The position numbers and the translations under genes are program-made. DNA of 64,000 bases. Source: CAVTWJ01 sp963849485 (GTDB lineage Bacteria > Oederibacteriota > Muellerivitia > Muellerivitales > Muellerivitaceae). The stretch is from the NCBI GenBank assembly GCA_963849485.1, contig CAWKIF010000079.1, positions 202,655 to 266,654 on the forward strand, written 5' to 3'. The notes under the pieces were generated by a model. The model ran no database searches. It had not been told where the DNA came from and saw only the letters and a list, made by a program, of their open reading frames with translations. How positions within the stretch are numbered: the first letter of the stretch is position 1; each line of letters opens with the position of its first letter. Below are positions 53,341 through 63,393 of the stretch, piece by piece.

Positions 53341-53811
53341 TCACCGCTGCAAACTTTCCATGATGTGGACCATGGCCAGCGCCGTCTGCGCCGCTTCGGT
53401 TCCCCGATTGCTCCGGGGATCCAGGCATCGGGCCTGCGCCTGCGTTTCGTTTTCCAGCAGCAGCACTTCGTGAATGACCGGAATTTCGTGCGTGAGCTGT
53501 ATGTCCATCAGGGCGCGGCTGACCGCCTCACCGATATGCGCCGCATGCACCGTCTCGCCGCGGATGATCACGCCAAGACAAATGATGGCGGACAAGCCGG
53601 GCAGGGTCCGCGCCAGCCGTTTGGCCACGACGGGAATTTCATAGGCGCCCGGCACCCGGACGATTTGAATCCGGGAAACCTCGGCGCGCCACAATTCCGC
53701 CTTGGCCGCGCGCAACATCGCATCCACGTAACGCGCGTTGTAGCGGGAGGCCACAATGGCAAAGGTTCCGCTGGCGGTCTTGGTTTTGGATTCCGGATTT
53801 TTGCGCAACAT
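53341..53811 (-). CDS. ribH: 6,7-dimethyl-8-ribityllumazine synthase
   Basis: RibH makes the riboflavin precursor from 5-amino-6-ribitylaminouracil and dihydroxybutanone phosphate. The 156-residue protein has FAIVASRYNARYVDAML, the phosphate-binding GAYEIPVVAKRL, CLGVIIRGETVHAAHI with the conserved His, and IPVIHEVLLLENETQA. The C-terminal GTEAAQTALAM is typical. ribBA, the step that supplies the dihydroxybutanone phosphate, lies at 57217. Confidence 0.94.
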   Translation of the reverse strand: MLRKNPESKTKTASGTFAIVASRYNARYVDAMLRAAKAELWRAEVSRIQIVRVPGAYEIPVVAKRLARTLPGLSAIICLGVIIRGETVHAAHIGEAVSRALMDIQLTHEIPVIHEVLLLENETQAQARCLDPRSNRGTEAAQTALAMVHIMESLQR

Positions 53812-53908
53812 CGCGAAGGATTAAACCACAGCCCCGCAGGATTGAGAATAGGATAATTTGCCGCCGCCAGCCCGCCGCTGGCTTTGCCGCGGAACCGAAA
53901 CCATCGGG

Positions 53909-54829
53909 TCAGAAACCCAGGTTGTCCCCCTTGGGTTTCAAGCTCAACAGATAGGCGGCGAGGTCGTTCAGCTCCGCATCCTTGATAACCGGACCCCATT
54001 TGGGCATGAAATGCGGCGGCTCGGGACCGGTGGGATTCAGCTTGGGAATGACCCGTTCGCCACGCTTGATGAAATTAATCAACTCCTCCTTGGTATAACC
54101 ATCGGCCACGTAAATCAGGCTGGGAACCTGTTCCGCCGTCTTGGCATTGGGATTGGCCACCCCGCCCTTGGCATCCTGACCGTGGCATTGGAAACAGCCG
54201 TACTTCTGAAAAACGGCGTGGCCGCGTTCCACCGGCGTCATTTTGGCCAGCTCCGCCGCCGAGGGGGCGTTACCGTTGATGGCCGCGCGCACGCTTTTCA
54301 CCTCATCGGCGGATGCCGCGCCATATTTATTGCCCCAGGACTGACGGATGTAGGTCAACACGGAGGCCAGATCGGGATCGGATAATCCGGCGCCCATGGG
54401 GGCCATGGACAGGCTCCATTCGTGACCCCCGACTTGAATTGAACCGTTAGAACCGGCCAGCGGAATGCGCGCCAGCGCGGAAACATCCTTGGCCACCCAT
54501 TCCGAGCCGGCCAGCGGAGGCGCCTGCCCGGGTTTGCCCAGACCGTCGCTGCCATGGCAAACGCCGCACGCGGTTTCGTAAGTCACCCGGCCGTGGGCCA
54601 GCAAGGCCGCGGCGCCGGACCGCGGCTGATACGCTGCCAGCTGGTCAGCGGAAGTGTACGGGGCATAAACCTGCCGATTGAACCATCCGCTGTGGCGATC
54701 GAAATAGACCGCGCCGAGAAACAGCAGCAACAAAGTCAGGAGGAAAATCCAAACCGGCACCGTCGCCCGCGCGGCGGCAGGTTCACCCGCAGCGGGCTGG
54801 CAAAGGGTGGATTTTAATCCGTCGCTCAT
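53909..54829 (-). CDS. Diheme cytochrome c, membrane anchored
   Basis: From the ATG at 54829 it is about 306 residues. A single N-terminal membrane helix (about residues 25-43) precedes two cytochrome c domains with heme sites CGVCH and CFQCH. Axial Met is likely in WSLSMAPMGAG and in PPHFMPKWG. Such proteins pass electrons between a quinol oxidising complex and an oxidase. It lies 24 bases before the next small cytochrome gene in a row of respiratory genes. Confidence 0.85.
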   Translation of the reverse strand: MSDGLKSTLCQPAAGEPAAARATVPVWIFLLTLLLLFLGAVYFDRHSGWFNRQVYAPYTSADQLAAYQPRSGAAALLAHGRVTYETACGVCHGSDGLGKPGQAPPLAGSEWVAKDVSALARIPLAGSNGSIQVGGHEWSLSMAPMGAGLSDPDLASVLTYIRQSWGNKYGAASADEVKSVRAAINGNAPSAAELAKMTPVERGHAVFQKYGCFQCHGQDAKGGVANPNAKTAEQVPSLIYVADGYTKEELINFIKRGERVIPKLNPTGPEPPHFMPKWGPVIKDAELNDLAAYLLSLKPKGDNLGF

Positions 54830-54852
54830 GACCGGTGCCCGATGCACAAAGG

Positions 54853-55323
54853 TTATTTGTCGTATTTGTCGTGCACTTCCTTGATCTTTGCCTCCGCGGC
54901 GGCCTTGTCGTCGGCGCTCAACTTGCCGAGCTTGTCATCGAGCATCGCCTTTTTCCGGACGCTGGAATCATAGACCAGGAATTCGTAGATTTTTTTGGCA
55001 TCGCCACTGTCAATGCCCGAGCCGGGCTTGCGCATCATCCGCTTGACATAGCGCGACCACTCGTCGGGCAGCACATAGTCGCAATTGACGGGACGGCTCA
55101 GCTTGTGGCATTGCGTGCATTTCTGGCTGAAGATGGCGTAATTGTCCTGGATGTCCTGGGGATACTTGGAGACATCGATGCTGGCCGGGCCTTTTTCAAA
55201 CCGGTCGATGCGCGCCTTGGTTTCCGCGTCGAGCTGATCTTCGGCGCGCCCCACGCCCGCGCCCAAAAGCACGAGCGCCGCCGCGCCCAGGAGGAACACC
55301 GTAAATTTATTGTTCGTTCGCAT
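54853..55323 (-). CDS. Small monoheme cytochrome c
   Basis: From the ATG at 55323 the product is 156 residues with a signal peptide (ending GVGRAED). It has one heme-binding motif CTQCH followed by KLSRPVNCDYVLPDEWSRYV. The C-terminal half is helical and highly charged. It is probably a periplasmic electron carrier; the family is not named. The upstream porin gene ends 20 bases before its start. Confidence 0.75.
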   Translation of the reverse strand: MRTNNKFTVFLLGAAALVLLGAGVGRAEDQLDAETKARIDRFEKGPASIDVSKYPQDIQDNYAIFSQKCTQCHKLSRPVNCDYVLPDEWSRYVKRMMRKPGSGIDSGDAKKIYEFLVYDSSVRKKAMLDDKLGKLSADDKAAAEAKIKEVHDKYDK

Positions 55324-55342
55324 AAGTGATATCCTGTCCGGT

Positions 55343-56750
55343 TTAGAATCCATAGGAAAGCTGAACCACAAACTGGCTGGAGGGCAACCCATTGGCATTG
55401 AGAACCACGGTTGGCCAGCCATTCGTAATCACCTTCCAACAGCAAAGTGTTCGTGAAGTAATAGACAAAACCGGCGGTCGTGCGTTCGGTGGTCGATCCC
55501 ATCGCGTCATTCGCCGTGTCATAACGCCCGACCAGTTCAACGTCGTTCACGATGGGCGCATCCAGATTCAGGCCTGCCAGTTTATAACCCGCCTGAACCC
55601 ACCAACCCCCCGGTTGTATGTTTCCGACGTTGGCCGTTTGCTGCCAGGTGTTGATATATTCACCCTTCACTTCAACATAGGGACTGAGGTGAACGGCGGC
55701 GTCCAACACCAGAGCCGTCCACAGATAATTTCCCGCCCAGGTGCCGGACTGGCCCGAAACATCCAGTTCAAGATCATAATGTGCCTTCCAAGGGTAAAAC
55801 CATCCGACGCGTCCGCCGCCGCTGGGGCTGCTGTTGAGATTGGCGTTGTTGCCGCTGCTGGTCACCCCAACGTTGCCGCCCAGGTCAAGATTGGGCATGC
55901 GATTACCACCGCTATCAAACGTAAAGGAGTTGGCGCTGCCATCCACGGAACTGGGCCCGTTGACGCCATAAACGGCATAGGTGAGCATCTGTCCTGATTG
56001 CCCGACCGGTAACGCGCCCCGCAACTGCACGCCCGCAGCGCTCCCCGGCAGAAAATTATCAACTGCCAACGGATTATCCGGTATTTTGTTAAGCCAGCCA
56101 GCACCGCGCTCGTTATAGGTGCCCAATGGTACAATCAAATATCCGGCCACCACGGTCACATAATCATTGAGCAGGTAATCCAACTGCGCAAAACTCATGC
56201 TGACCGAGGTGCTGCTGCCGGCGTCATGATTGTAAGGCGTGAAGCCATCAGCCATCGTTCCGCTGGCCGAGCCGTTTTGCAACGTCACATCGAAACCAGC
56301 CTCAAACAGAATGTTGTCGTTCGCGCGAAACAGAAAAATCGGCGCAAAATCAGCCAGCGAGAAAGTGCCGTACTGCCCTTTGGCCTGTCCAAACTGAACC
56401 TCGGCATCGCCCACCATCGTGAAATTGTGCAACGCATTCATGAGGGGACCCGCGGGCTGGATTTTGGCCGCCGTTTCCTCGGCCTTCTGTTCCGCATTGG
56501 TGGCCAACGTCTGGGTTTCACCCAGCCGCTGCTGCAATTGCTGAATCGTCTGCTGGTCCTGCTGGTGGGTCTGCTGGTCCTGGTCGTGTTGTTTTTCCAA
56601 CTGACTCACCCTTTGGTTGTCGTTGGTAACCATGCTTTTCAACGCATTAAAGTCCTCGTCGCTGATCATCGCCGCCGCACGGGGTATCAGAGCGACACCC
56701 AACACACAACCGGCCACAACCACGCCTGATATGAGGGAAGATATTTTCAT
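55343..56750 (-). CDS. Outer-membrane barrel porin, frameshifted near the C-terminus
   Basis: From the ATG at 56750 it has a signal peptide, a long coiled coil (about residues 35-75, with many Gln and Asp) and a barrel that begins FTMVGDAEVQFG. The barrel strands continue to EGDYEWLANRG. A frameshift near 55405 then leads to the proper end SSQFVVQLSYGF with C-terminal Phe (stop at 55343-55345). About 468 residues are expected. The neighbours are small cytochromes c, so it may pass electron-transfer substrates or ions. The frame break is probably an indel error. Confidence 0.7.
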
Positions 56751-56773
56751 GGGTAAAAAAATTGGGGATTGAT

Positions 56774-57082
56774 TCAGTTTCCGGCGTCTTCCTTGAGAAA
56801 CTTCAGGATTTCCTTGGCCTGCGCCGCGGGGAGGTTGGCCCGCACCCGCATGTGCAACACGATGGTCTGCCACTGGGCGGTGGTGAATTCGGTGGCGTAG
56901 CGCTCCGGATGACAGCGATTGCAGTTGATGGCGTACAGCTCGGCCCCGGTGAGTTTCTTCGGTGCCGTCTTCTGGTCCGTTTTCTTTTCCGGTTCGGCCT
57001 GGGCCGGTGTCAGGCCCAGCCCCATCAGGCACACGCCCAACAGCACCGGCGCACCAAATAAGATTATCTTTTGTATTTTCAT
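56774..57082 (-). CDS. Small monoheme cytochrome c-like protein
   Basis: From the ATG at 57082 it is 102 residues: a signal peptide (ending TPAQAE), a short Lys-rich linker, and one heme site CNRCH in ELYAINCNRCHPERYATEF, with Met in VLHMRVRANLP. It is one of three c-type cytochromes in this stretch and lies 23 bases before the porin start. The role is inferred as periplasmic electron transfer. Confidence 0.75.
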   Translation of the reverse strand: MKIQKIILFGAPVLLGVCLMGLGLTPAQAEPEKKTDQKTAPKKLTGAELYAINCNRCHPERYATEFTTAQWQTIVLHMRVRANLPAAQAKEILKFLKEDAGN

Positions 57083-57216
57083 ATCTTTCAAGGTTAATAC
57101 TTATTTTGCTTCTTTCTTCACAATAATTAGCCAGCCCACCCAGGCAGGCTCCGCTGATTTTGTTATTTCAACACCTTTTTTTGGCGGTGAGAATTCGGGC
57201 AGATTGCTCCATAACT

Positions 57217-58417
57217 TCACAGCAGGTGCCCCATCTTCTCGCGTTTGGCTTTCAAATACTTTTCGTTGTGGGGATTGGGTTTTACACGGATCGGCACCTG
57301 CTCGACAATTTTCAGTCCATAGCCCTCCAGCCCAACGATCTTCCTGGGATTGTTCGTCAGCAACCGGATGGTTTTGATGCCCAGGTCCACGAGGATTTGC
57401 GCGCCCAGGCCGTATTCGCGCAGGTCCATTTCAAAGCCGAGTTTCTGGTTGGCCTCCACCGTGTCGTAACCCTGCTCCTGCAATTTGTAGGCCTTGATTT
57501 TTGGCGCGAGGCCGATGCCCCGGCCTTCCTGCCGCATATAGACAATCACTCCGCGACCGGCCGCGGCGACCTGCCGCATGGCCTGGTGCAGTTGCGGTCC
57601 GCAATCGCAACGGCGCGAGCCGAACACATCCCCGGTCAGGCATTCGCTGTGTACCCGCACGAGGACTTTTTGCCGCCCGGCCACGTCACCATGCACCAGC
57701 GCCAGATGATGCTGGCCGTCAATCTTGGAACGATAGAGGTGCAAATCAAAATCGCCATGCTCGGTCGGCATTTTCACCACCTCGACATGCTCCACCAGTT
57801 TTTCCCGCGTGCGGCGGTATTCAATCAGGTCGGCGATGGTGCAGATTTTAAGGCGGTGTTTTTTGGCGAACTTCAACAGTTGCGGCAGGCGCGCCATCGT
57901 GCCGTTGTCGTTCATGATTTCGCAGAGAACGCCGACGGACCGGCATTCCGCCAGGGTGACCAGGTCCACCGCCGCTTCCGTGTGGCCGGCGCGCTGGAGC
58001 ACCCCGCCGGGTCGCGCCCGCAGCGGAAACACGTGTCCCGGCTGGACCAGATCCTCCGGCACCGCGGTCGGCGACGCCATGAGCTGGATGGTTTTGGCCC
58101 GGTCGGCGGCGCTGATGCCGGTGGTAATGCCGCGCGCGGCATCGACGCTCACCTGAAAATCAGTGCGGAAACTCTCGCGGTTCTGGCGCACCATGCGCTC
58201 AATGCCCAGTTGTTGCAACCGCTCGGAACATCGTTGGCACGCAAATCAATCCGCGGCCGAATTTGGCCATGAAATTCACCGCGGCGGGCGTGGCGAACTG
58301 CCCGGCCATGACCAGATCCCCTTCGTTTTCACGGTCGGCGTCGTCCACGACAATGACCATTTTGCCCTTGCGCAGGTCGGCAATGACGGAATCAATGCGG
58401 TCGAAAGTTTTTTTCAT
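57217..58417 (-). CDS. ribBA: Bifunctional 3,4-dihydroxybutanone-phosphate synthase / GTP cyclohydrolase II, frameshifted
   Basis: The RibB half starts from the ATG at 58417 (KTFDRIDSVIADLRKGKMVIV, DDADRENEGDLV). A one-base shift near 58227 interrupts it, and it continues ERLQQLGIERM with DAARGITTGISAADRA and HVFPLRARPGG. The RibA half has the zinc cysteines in HSECLTGDVFGSRRCDCG and the GTP site in YMRQEGRGIGL. Both activities feed riboflavin synthesis with RibH (53341). The frame break is more likely an indel than a real loss, since the rest is well conserved. Confidence 0.88.
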
Positions 58418-58619
58418 CGGCGAGCATAGCATAACCGGAGGCGATGCAAATGCCAGCCGCAAAACAAACCGCCCCGGGCGACGCCGGCAGACGCCAATCA
58501 GGATGCGCATGTTTTTTGCTGACTTGATGCCAACGCCCGGCTTAGAATCGCGCGAGATAGAGGGCGCTTTTCAAGCAGCGGCGGCGGGAAGATTTAGCAA
58601 CCGAACGACCGATCATTCA

Positions 58620-59684
58620 ATGTCATCAAAAAAACCGGGCAACAGGGCCAGCGGACTTTTGGACGGCAACCCTGCGAGTCTGCTCCAGGAATGTTTTGCC
58701 TGCGGCATCCTGGTGGTGGGCGCACGCCAGCGCATCGTGGCCTGCACCCCCGAAGCCGCCGGTCATCTGCACCGCACGGAAGCCAAGCTGCTCAACGCGT
58801 CACTCAGCGCGTTGCCCGCACAGCTCGCCCGCTTGATCCGGCAGACGGCCAGGAACGGCAAACCGATTTTAAACCGGGAAATCCCCCTGGGCCACGCGTC
58901 CGCCCTGCGTGCCAGCATCCTGCCGGTGAAAAGCGGCGGGGTAACGGAAACCGTCGTCGTTTTGAACAGCCTGACTTCCGCCCCGGTCTTTGAACAAAAC
59001 CTCCGGCGGCTTGACCGGCTGGCCGGCCTGGGCACGCTCTCGGCCAGCATGGCGCATGAAATCAAAAACGGCATGGTGGCCATCAAGACCTTTGTGGAGG
59101 TGCTGGCGCAAAAAGGACAGGACACCGAATTGACCGAGATCGTCGGGCGTGAACTGGCCCGCATCAACGGCATCGTGACCCAGATGCTGCGGTTTGCCGC
59201 GCCCAACCGCGCCGCCTTCGTCACCGTGCGCGTGCATGAGGTGCTGGATCTTTCGCTGCGCCTGATGCAGCATCAAATCAACGGAAAATTGATTTCGTTA
59301 CAGCGCCAGTACCGGGCCGAAGCCGACACCGTGCGGGGCGACGAAGCGCAACTGCAGCAGGCGTTCATGAATCTCCTTATCAATGCGCTGGAAGCGATGG
59401 GCACCAACGGCGTATTGACCGTGGAAACCGCGATGCTGAAGGACGGCCAGAACGGCCCGCAATTGCAGATCCGCATCCAGGACACCGGAGTGGGCATCGC
59501 CCCGGAAAATCTGGCGAGATTGTTCGAGCCGTTTTTCACAACCAAGCGCAACGGCACGGGCCTGGGGCTGGCCATCAGCCATCGCATCGTATTGGAACAT
59601 CGCGGCGGCATCCGGGTCCAGAGCGATCCCGGCAAAGGGTCGATGTTCATCCTGTCGCTGCCGGCCTTTGTACCGCCGCTCTGA
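58620..59684 (+). CDS. Sensor histidine kinase with N-terminal PAS-like domain
   Basis: From the ATG at 58620 it is 354 residues: a PAS-like sensor (about 20-120, cytoplasmic, no membrane helix), the phospho-accepting histidine H146 in SASMAHEIKNGM, and an ATP-binding domain with N box MNLLINALEAM, G1 DTGVGIAPEN and G2 GTGLGLAISH. The DHp and ATPase layout is that of the NtrB/AtoS type that pair with sigma54 activators. No response regulator is next to it. It is one of the few plus-strand genes in this half. Confidence 0.88.
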   Translation: MSSKKPGNRASGLLDGNPASLLQECFACGILVVGARQRIVACTPEAAGHLHRTEAKLLNASLSALPAQLARLIRQTARNGKPILNREIPLGHASALRASILPVKSGGVTETVVVLNSLTSAPVFEQNLRRLDRLAGLGTLSASMAHEIKNGMVAIKTFVEVLAQKGQDTELTEIVGRELARINGIVTQMLRFAAPNRAAFVTVRVHEVLDLSLRLMQHQINGKLISLQRQYRAEADTVRGDEAQLQQAFMNLLINALEAMGTNGVLTVETAMLKDGQNGPQLQIRIQDTGVGIAPENLARLFEPFFTTKRNGTGLGLAISHRIVLEHRGGIRVQSDPGKGSMFILSLPAFVPPL

Positions 59685-59701
59685 CCGGCGGCCGGGAGGT
59701 T

Positions 59702-61942
59702 CTATTCCCCGACGAGGTGATAGGGCTGCACGGTGTCGTCGCCCACGTGAACCTTGGGCCGGGCTTTGAGCGAGAAGGTGAAGGCCACCGTGAAATCCGT
59801 GGGACCGCTGGTGTTGTCAATCACCCGGAAGGTCAGCGCGCTGGTCCAGCTCCGCATGTCGCGATAAACCGTGTAATTTTGTTCCTGCAACCGGCCGTCC
59901 ACGACGTTGTAATCATGGCGCATGCGCAATCCCCAGTTGTCGTTGAGCCGGTAGAAATACGTGCTGGTGATATAATTGTTGGGTTCCGCGAATCCGTCAA
60001 AACCGCCGCGCAAATACCAATAGCCGAGCCCCCAGCTCCACCGTTCGTTCGGACTAAAAGTGATTTGATCGAACGCCAGATTCAAATTGCCGTGGTTAAC
60101 GTCGTAGCGGGTTTGCGAATCCACCGCAATCCATGAGCGCGGTTTGAAGGTGACGGCGGAATAAAGATCGCTGAACGTCGCCTGGGGGCTGAACGGTTCG
60201 TCGAGATTGGTCGGATACTGGCCGGGCGTGAGCCGCCAGTCCAGCGTCAGATTCCAATCCAGCAGATTGTCGAGCTGCCCGTTGCGCAGGGTCTGCAACG
60301 TGTTCCGCAGCCCGAAACGGATGACGTTCTCGCTGTCGATGGAATCGATGTTGTTGTAATCGGGAAACTGGATCGGCAACAACAGCAGACTGGGCAGCGC
60401 GGAATCAAATTGTGGCAGTTGCGGCGGCTGGGTCGTGGGCGTCGGCACATAGGCATAGTTCACTGACGGCTCGATGATGTGGCGCAGGCCATTGACGGCC
60501 AGCAGGGAATTGGTCGCATCCGGCCAGAGCTGGGAAGCCTTGAACGAGGTTTCCACCCCGGTGTTGAACACGCGGCGATAGGCTTCGCCGTTCGTGCCGC
60601 CCGGGCCGGTTTCCTCGCTGTAATAAGTAAAGCGTCCGCCAGCGCGCGGCGTGACATTCAACCAGCCGAAAAATGTTTCGGGCAGCAGCAATTGATGAAA
60701 CGTATCGGCTCGCGAGGCGGAATACGCCGGCGGCGGGAGCGCGCCGTTGGTTTCCGCAAAAAACATCTTGTACCAGCCCGCCGAACTTTCGCTTTCGTAA
60801 TACAGCGGCGTGTTGAAAACCTGCTGGCGATAGCCGGTTAGCCGCACGTCGGGCAGCCGTTCGACCTGGTTGAAAAAATCGTTCAACTGCGGCGTGGTTT
60901 CCGCGTCGAGACTCCAGTTGTTCCAATACTTGTTGACCTCGGTGAACGAGTTGGGCTGCGGATTATTGCGATAGGCGCCCTCGAAAAAATCATGCAGCAC
61001 GAGCGGGTCGGTCTGGTAGTTCACCAGCGCCTTCAGGTTCAGATTGGTGGCCGGGGTCGCCTGGTAGCCGAAATAAACGCGCTGCCGGTTCTCGGGAATG
61101 CCGCCGGTCCAGGGCGTGCCGTTCGTGCTGGTGTTCGGCTGCTGGTCGTTCAGGTAATAATACTTGAACGTCGCGTCGCCCCATTGGCCGAGGTGCAGAT
61201 TCAGGTCCGGCCCGACGCCCAGTCCCCGTTTCTCGCGATAATCCAGATGAAACTTGCCGTCCACCATGTCGTTGAGATACCACGTGTACGTGTTGAGCAA
61301 AAACGGCCCGTAGGCGGTGCGGTAGCCGGGAATAAAATTCAAGTTGTTCGCGTGCGGCCCCAGTTCGCGCCGGTAATAGGGAAAGTAAAACGACGGCACG
61401 CCGTCCACGAAAACCACGGCGTTCCACATCTCGATGTATTTTCCGGGGACAATTTTTATGTGGCTGGAGCGGACATAAATCGCCGGGTCGCTCACGTCGT
61501 CGGTCGTGACGAAAGCATGGCGCGCATGGTAGATTTGATTGGTCGTGTCGCCCTGCAATTGTTCGCCTTGCGCGAACACGGGCGGTTTGCCCGTGCGAAA
61601 CTGTTCGCTCTGCATCTGGTGCGTCTTGAAATTGTAGCGGATATGTTCGCCGGTCCAGATGAGATCGCCTTCCTCGATGCGCACATGGCCGTCGGCCACC
61701 ACTTCGCCCGACTGGTAATCAAGCGTCGCGCTGTCCGCGATGAGCGTCGCATTGCTGTATTGCACAAAGACATTCGTGCCGTATGCCGTTGTCGCCCACA
61801 AAATCCACATGCCTGCCGGCGCGCCGGGAATGATTTGGTTGAGCGCCTGCACCACCCAGGACGGCTGCTCCTGGGCCGGGGCAACGAACGGAAAAAGCGC
61901 GCATAAAAAGACGAGCAGAACAATGGCGGGAAATTTTCTCAT
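59702..61942 (-). CDS. lptD: LPS-assembly outer-membrane protein
   Basis: LptD inserts lipopolysaccharide into the outer leaflet with LptE. From the ATG at 61942 the product is about 746 residues: signal peptide (ending VAPAQEQ), an OstA-like beta-jellyroll (GEVVADGHVRIEEGDLIWTGEHI, AQGEQLQGDTTNQIYHARHA) and a large barrel. The barrel start is near VFVDGVPSFYFPYYRREL, the family's conserved segment. The presence of LptD confirms a diderm that makes LPS. It has no partner lpt genes beside it. Confidence 0.88.
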   Translation of the reverse strand: MRKFPAIVLLVFLCALFPFVAPAQEQPSWVVQALNQIIPGAPAGMWILWATTAYGTNVFVQYSNATLIADSATLDYQSGEVVADGHVRIEEGDLIWTGEHIRYNFKTHQMQSEQFRTGKPPVFAQGEQLQGDTTNQIYHARHAFVTTDDVSDPAIYVRSSHIKIVPGKYIEMWNAVVFVDGVPSFYFPYYRRELGPHANNLNFIPGYRTAYGPFLLNTYTWYLNDMVDGKFHLDYREKRGLGVGPDLNLHLGQWGDATFKYYYLNDQQPNTSTNGTPWTGGIPENRQRVYFGYQATPATNLNLKALVNYQTDPLVLHDFFEGAYRNNPQPNSFTEVNKYWNNWSLDAETTPQLNDFFNQVERLPDVRLTGYRQQVFNTPLYYESESSAGWYKMFFAETNGALPPPAYSASRADTFHQLLLPETFFGWLNVTPRAGGRFTYYSEETGPGGTNGEAYRRVFNTGVETSFKASQLWPDATNSLLAVNGLRHIIEPSVNYAYVPTPTTQPPQLPQFDSALPSLLLLPIQFPDYNNIDSIDSENVIRFGLRNTLQTLRNGQLDNLLDWNLTLDWRLTPGQYPTNLDEPFSPQATFSDLYSAVTFKPRSWIAVDSQTRYDVNHGNLNLAFDQITFSPNERWSWGLGYWYLRGGFDGFAEPNNYITSTYFYRLNDNWGLRMRHDYNVVDGRLQEQNYTVYRDMRSWTSALTFRVIDNTSGPTDFTVAFTFSLKARPKVHVGDDTVQPYHLVGE

Positions 61943-62048
61943 CAGGCGCGGCCAATTAAACAAAACGAAATGAGCTTGTCGAGAGTCGAAGGACGAAGAA
62001 TCACCCTCAACCCTCATCCCTCAACCAACCATCGACCCTCGGCCGATT

Positions 62049-62402
62049 TTATTCCTTCGGCAGGAAGGTGAAGGCCACCGCCGCCAGGATGCACACAAAC
62101 GCGGCGAGATGGTTCCACCGGATTTTTTCGCCGAGATACAAAATCGCGAAGGCGCAAAAGACGGACAGCGTGATGACTTCCTGGATGATCTTGAGCTGGG
62201 TGGCGGAATAAACCGAGTTGCCCCAGCGATTGGCCGGCACCTGCAGCAGGTATTCGAAGAACGCGATGCCCCAGCTGGCCAGGATGACCAGCAGCAGCGG
62301 CTTGCTTTTGAATTTCAGGTGGCCGTACCACGCGATCGTCATGAAAATGTTCGAGCAGGTCAGCAGCACAATCGGCAGCCAGCGGGATTCAGTCAAATTC
62401 AT
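62049..62402 (-). CDS. DUF486/DMT-type small membrane protein
   Basis: From the ATG at 62402 it is 117 residues with four membrane helices: LPIVLLTCSNIFMTIAWYGHL, LVILASWGIAFFEYLLQVPANRWG, then QEVITLSVFCAFAILYLGE and LAAFVCILAAVAFTFLP. The pattern is that of the DUF486 family within the drug/metabolite transporter clan. Function is unknown. It lies about 100 bases before the LptD start. Confidence 0.85.
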   Translation of the reverse strand: MNLTESRWLPIVLLTCSNIFMTIAWYGHLKFKSKPLLLVILASWGIAFFEYLLQVPANRWGNSVYSATQLKIIQEVITLSVFCAFAILYLGEKIRWNHLAAFVCILAAVAFTFLPKE

Positions 62403-62497
62403 GAGCAAAAAATGAATTCACCAGCTGTTGGTGTCAAATGGGATTGCGGATGATCTTCACCCCGCCCTATTTGAGGGCCTGAGCATTTTACGGATTT

Positions 62498-63268
62498 TCA
62501 CAACCGCACCGGAATTTTCTTCTTCGCCAAAAATTTTTTCACGTCGCCGACGGTATAGGTGCCGAAATGGAAAATGCTCGCGGCGAGGACGGCGTCCGCT
62601 TTGCCGTCGAGCAGCACCTCGGCCATGTGTTCCAGGCTGCCCGCGCCGCCGCTGGCCACCACCGGCACGCCCACCGCTTCGCTGATGCGCCGCGTGATGA
62701 CCAGGTCAAACCCGGCCTTGGTACCGTCGGCATCAATGCTGTTCAAAACAATCTCACCCGAGCCCAGCTCGACGGCGCGCTTGGCCCATTCCACGGCATC
62801 GAGCCCGGTGTCCTTGCGTCCGCCATGCGAGAACACACCCCATTTGTCCGGCGCGATTTTCTTGGCGTCAATCGAGACCACGATGCACTGGCTGCCGAAT
62901 TTTTCCGCGCCGGCGCGGATCAGATCGGGATTCGCCAGCGCGGAGGAGTTGATGCTGATTTTGTCCGCGCCGGCGCGCAGCATCGTGAACATGTCGTCCA
63001 CGGACCTGATGCCGCCGCCGACGGTGAGCGGCATGAAGCATTGGTCCGCGGCGCGCTGGATGACGTCCACCATCGTCGCGCGGCCATGCGCGCTGGCGGT
63101 GATGTCGAAGAAAACCATTTCATCCGCGCCCTGTTCGTTGTAGCGGAGCGCGAGTTCGACCGGGTCGCCGACATTGCGCAGTTCGCCGGCTTCGGCCTTG
63201 CCGAACTGGACGCCGCGCGTGACCTGGCCGTCGTGCACGTCGAGGCAGGGAATGACTCTTTTGGCCAT
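62498..63268 (-). CDS. hisF: Imidazole glycerol phosphate synthase, cyclase subunit
   Basis: HisF closes the imidazole ring in histidine synthesis and feeds AICAR to purine synthesis. The 256-residue (beta/alpha)8 barrel has the catalytic Asp in IPCLDVHDGQV and in LNSIDADGTKAGFD, plus phosphate sites VGGGIRS and ASGGAGS. HisH and other his genes are not adjacent. The start at 63268 (second ATG) is chosen by family length. Confidence 0.95.
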   Translation of the reverse strand: MAKRVIPCLDVHDGQVTRGVQFGKAEAGELRNVGDPVELALRYNEQGADEMVFFDITASAHGRATMVDVIQRAADQCFMPLTVGGGIRSVDDMFTMLRAGADKISINSSALANPDLIRAGAEKFGSQCIVVSIDAKKIAPDKWGVFSHGGRKDTGLDAVEWAKRAVELGSGEIVLNSIDADGTKAGFDLVITRRISEAVGVPVVASGGAGSLEHMAEVLLDGKADAVLAASIFHFGTYTVGDVKKFLAKKKIPVRL

Positions 63269-63393
63269 CATGAACGGCCATTGGTTAACACTTTACTTTA
63301 GGCCCTCACCATCCCAAAAATCGTTCTTGACGCTCGGTTTTGTGGCATTAGGTTTGCTTGCTAAGGCAAGCTGTTTCAAAAAATAAAAAGGCT

